Of a DNA stretch of 64,000 bases, positions 63,195-64,000 are shown in pieces. Position 1 is the first letter of the stretch; every line of letters begins with the position of its first letter. A program made the position numbers and the translations under genes. The DNA comes from Dyella sp. EPa41 (lineage in GTDB: Bacteria > Pseudomonadota > Gammaproteobacteria > Xanthomonadales > Rhodanobacteraceae), in contig NZ_BCPR01000012.1 of assembly GCF_016586165.1 (NCBI RefSeq), positions 19,546 to 83,545 of the forward strand, given 5' to 3'. The notes under the pieces are model-generated. The model saw only the letters and a list, made by a program, of their open reading frames with translations, ran no database searches and was not told the origin of the DNA.

Positions 63195-64000
63195 GGGTTG
63201 CCCTGTCCCTCTTCCCCGGGAGAGGGCTGGGATGAGGGACTCCTGCAGGATGGATGAGGCGCGAGGTTCTCTTTTGCAGGAGCCCACCCTCTGGGCGACC
63301 GTGGCACCGCAACGTCACCGCTCCGTCGGCTTGTCGCGCACTTGGCGCGCTCCATCTCGGCTCTCTTCACATCACCGCTGTCCCTGCAGGAATGCACCCA
63401 GTGCGCGACCACCTTTCGCGCCGGTCTGCATGGTTCGGCGCTCCAGTGTGTGTCCGGTTTTTACGTGTTGTGTTTCCGCAATCTGGCTTGCTTGTGACCG
63501 AAAGGAGCCTCCGTCGGACGGCGGGCTTCCGAGCCGCTACCGCGGCCCGGGCCACTTTTTGCGCAGCCTTCCTTTGTAGGAGCGCACCCTGTGCGCGACA
63601 TCCTTTCGCGCCGGTCTGCAGCACTCGTTCTTCAGACATGCAGTTGGCGATGTCTTCGTTGCTGTCTTCCGCGACCGGGCTCGCCTGCGACCGAAGGAAG
63701 TCCCTGTGGAGCCGCGGGCTTCCGAGCCGCTGCCGCGGCCCGGGTCACTTTTCTTTGCTTGCTCAAAGAAAAGTAACCAAAAGAAAGAGCACCCCGCGTG
63801 GCGCTGTCTGGGCTTCGCCCAGCCAGTCCGTGAGGCGGCCGGGCTTTTCGACCGGGCTCCTGCCCGGACGAAAAGTGCCCGACATCCGTGTCGGGCACCC
63901 CTGCGGGGCCTGATCGACCACCCCTCACCGCCCCACAGGGGATGGGTGAAAGCTCGTGCCGCTGCGCGGCACATCGCATCGAGGAGCTGAAGGCTGTGGC
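63195..64000. repeat. Gene-free repeat mosaic at the window end
   Basis: These 806 bp hold no credible gene. They contain several REP half-sites (63.28, 63.39 and 63.57 kb) and a degenerate tandem duplication of about 185 bp. In the latter, GTGCGCGAC...CCTTTCGCGCCGGTCTGCA recurs at 63400 and 63589, and GCGGGCTTCCGAGCCGCT recurs at 63521 and 63716. Then comes a widespread Xanthomonadales intergenic sequence (TTTGCTTGCTCAAAGAAAAG at 63762 onward) with small hairpins (TTTTCGACCGGGCTCC..., CCCGACATCCGTGTCGGG). Open frames here are repeat-derived and not credited. Confidence 0.75.
63577..63600. repeat. REP-type half-site, copy 3
   Basis: TAGGAGCGCACCCTGTGCGC followed by GACA repeats the core of the palindromes at 8.9 and 11.1 kb. 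It is unpaired, within the repeat mosaic. Confidence 0.7.

Noticed and set aside
63254..63913. 219-codon frame in the terminal repeat mosaic
   Set aside because: It is composed entirely of REP and tandem-repeat DNA; such frames are repeatedly mis-annotated in this lineage.

Overview
The window is gene-dense, high-GC DNA of a Xanthomonadales gammaproteobacterium. Gene content and order fit the Rhodanobacteraceae/Xanthomonadaceae best (Dyella, Luteibacter, Frateuria or Rhodanobacter type). The supporting signs are pilC-pilD-coaE, a full Pil-Chp chemosensory operon, pilT-pilU, lgt-thyA-folA, yqgE-ruvX-pyrB, a long TonB receptor with an N-terminal plug, and REP palindromes of the TAGGAGCGCACCC type. 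The genus call is inference. I see no tRNA, rRNA, CRISPR array, prophage or intact insertion sequence. It reads as core chromosome, with accessory features limited to a few secreted or sensory proteins and small non-coding repeats.

Layout. 1-5.6 kb: end of pilC, pilD and coaE on plus, then a minus-strand block (lgt, thyA, folA, Nudix/ThiE-like fusion). 5.6-8.9 kb: TonB-dependent receptor. 8.9-11.2 kb: lemA and two TPM-domain genes, bracketed by two REP palindromes. 11.2-18 kb: dgkA, a POT peptide transporter, a RegB/RegA-like redox two-component pair, an isoaspartyl peptidase and a fused 3-oxoacid CoA-transferase. 18-22 kb: a secreted metallopeptidase with FG-GAP-like repeats and an OmpR-type two-component system. 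22-28.7 kb: tesA divergent from an ABC exporter pair, an ion transporter-like permease and two exported proteins. 28.7-34.7 kb: operon gspN-hisN-(membrane protein)-nudE-cysQ-mazG and divergent bioA. 34.8-48 kb: rsmE and the operon pilG-pilH-pilI-pilJ-chpA-chpB-chpC. 48-54.2 kb: gshB, tonB, yqgE, ruvX, pyrB and a large lipoprotein. 54.2-56.7 kb: a V4R-MHYT sensor pair and a BON-domain protein. 56.7-63.2 kb: pilT-pilU, proC, yggT and an M13 metallopeptidase. 63.2-64 kb: gene-free repeat mosaic.

Type IV pilus biology is the main theme. The window holds the platform protein (PilC), prepilin peptidase (PilD), both retraction ATPases (PilT, PilU) and the whole Chp signalling pathway. No CheR/PilK methyltransferase gene lies in the operon, and the CheB-like protein has lost the serine of its catalytic motif. 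This suggests that PilJ signalling here may not use methylation for adaptation.

The least expected non-coding structures are three elements of about 270-310 bp with 22-30 bp terminal inverted repeats. They sit almost exactly between co-directional genes (pilJ/chpA, yqgE/ruvX, proC/yggT). Two start inside the upstream stop codon, and one reaches into the downstream start codon. They look like MITEs that became part of operon junctions. Other regulatory candidates are a tandem GTGGC-N5-GCCAC pair between regB and regA, clustered GTGAA/TTCAC half-sites before the OmpR-type regulator, a 19-bp palindrome between gspN and bioA, and an FNR-like dyad between the V4R/MHYT genes and the BON gene.
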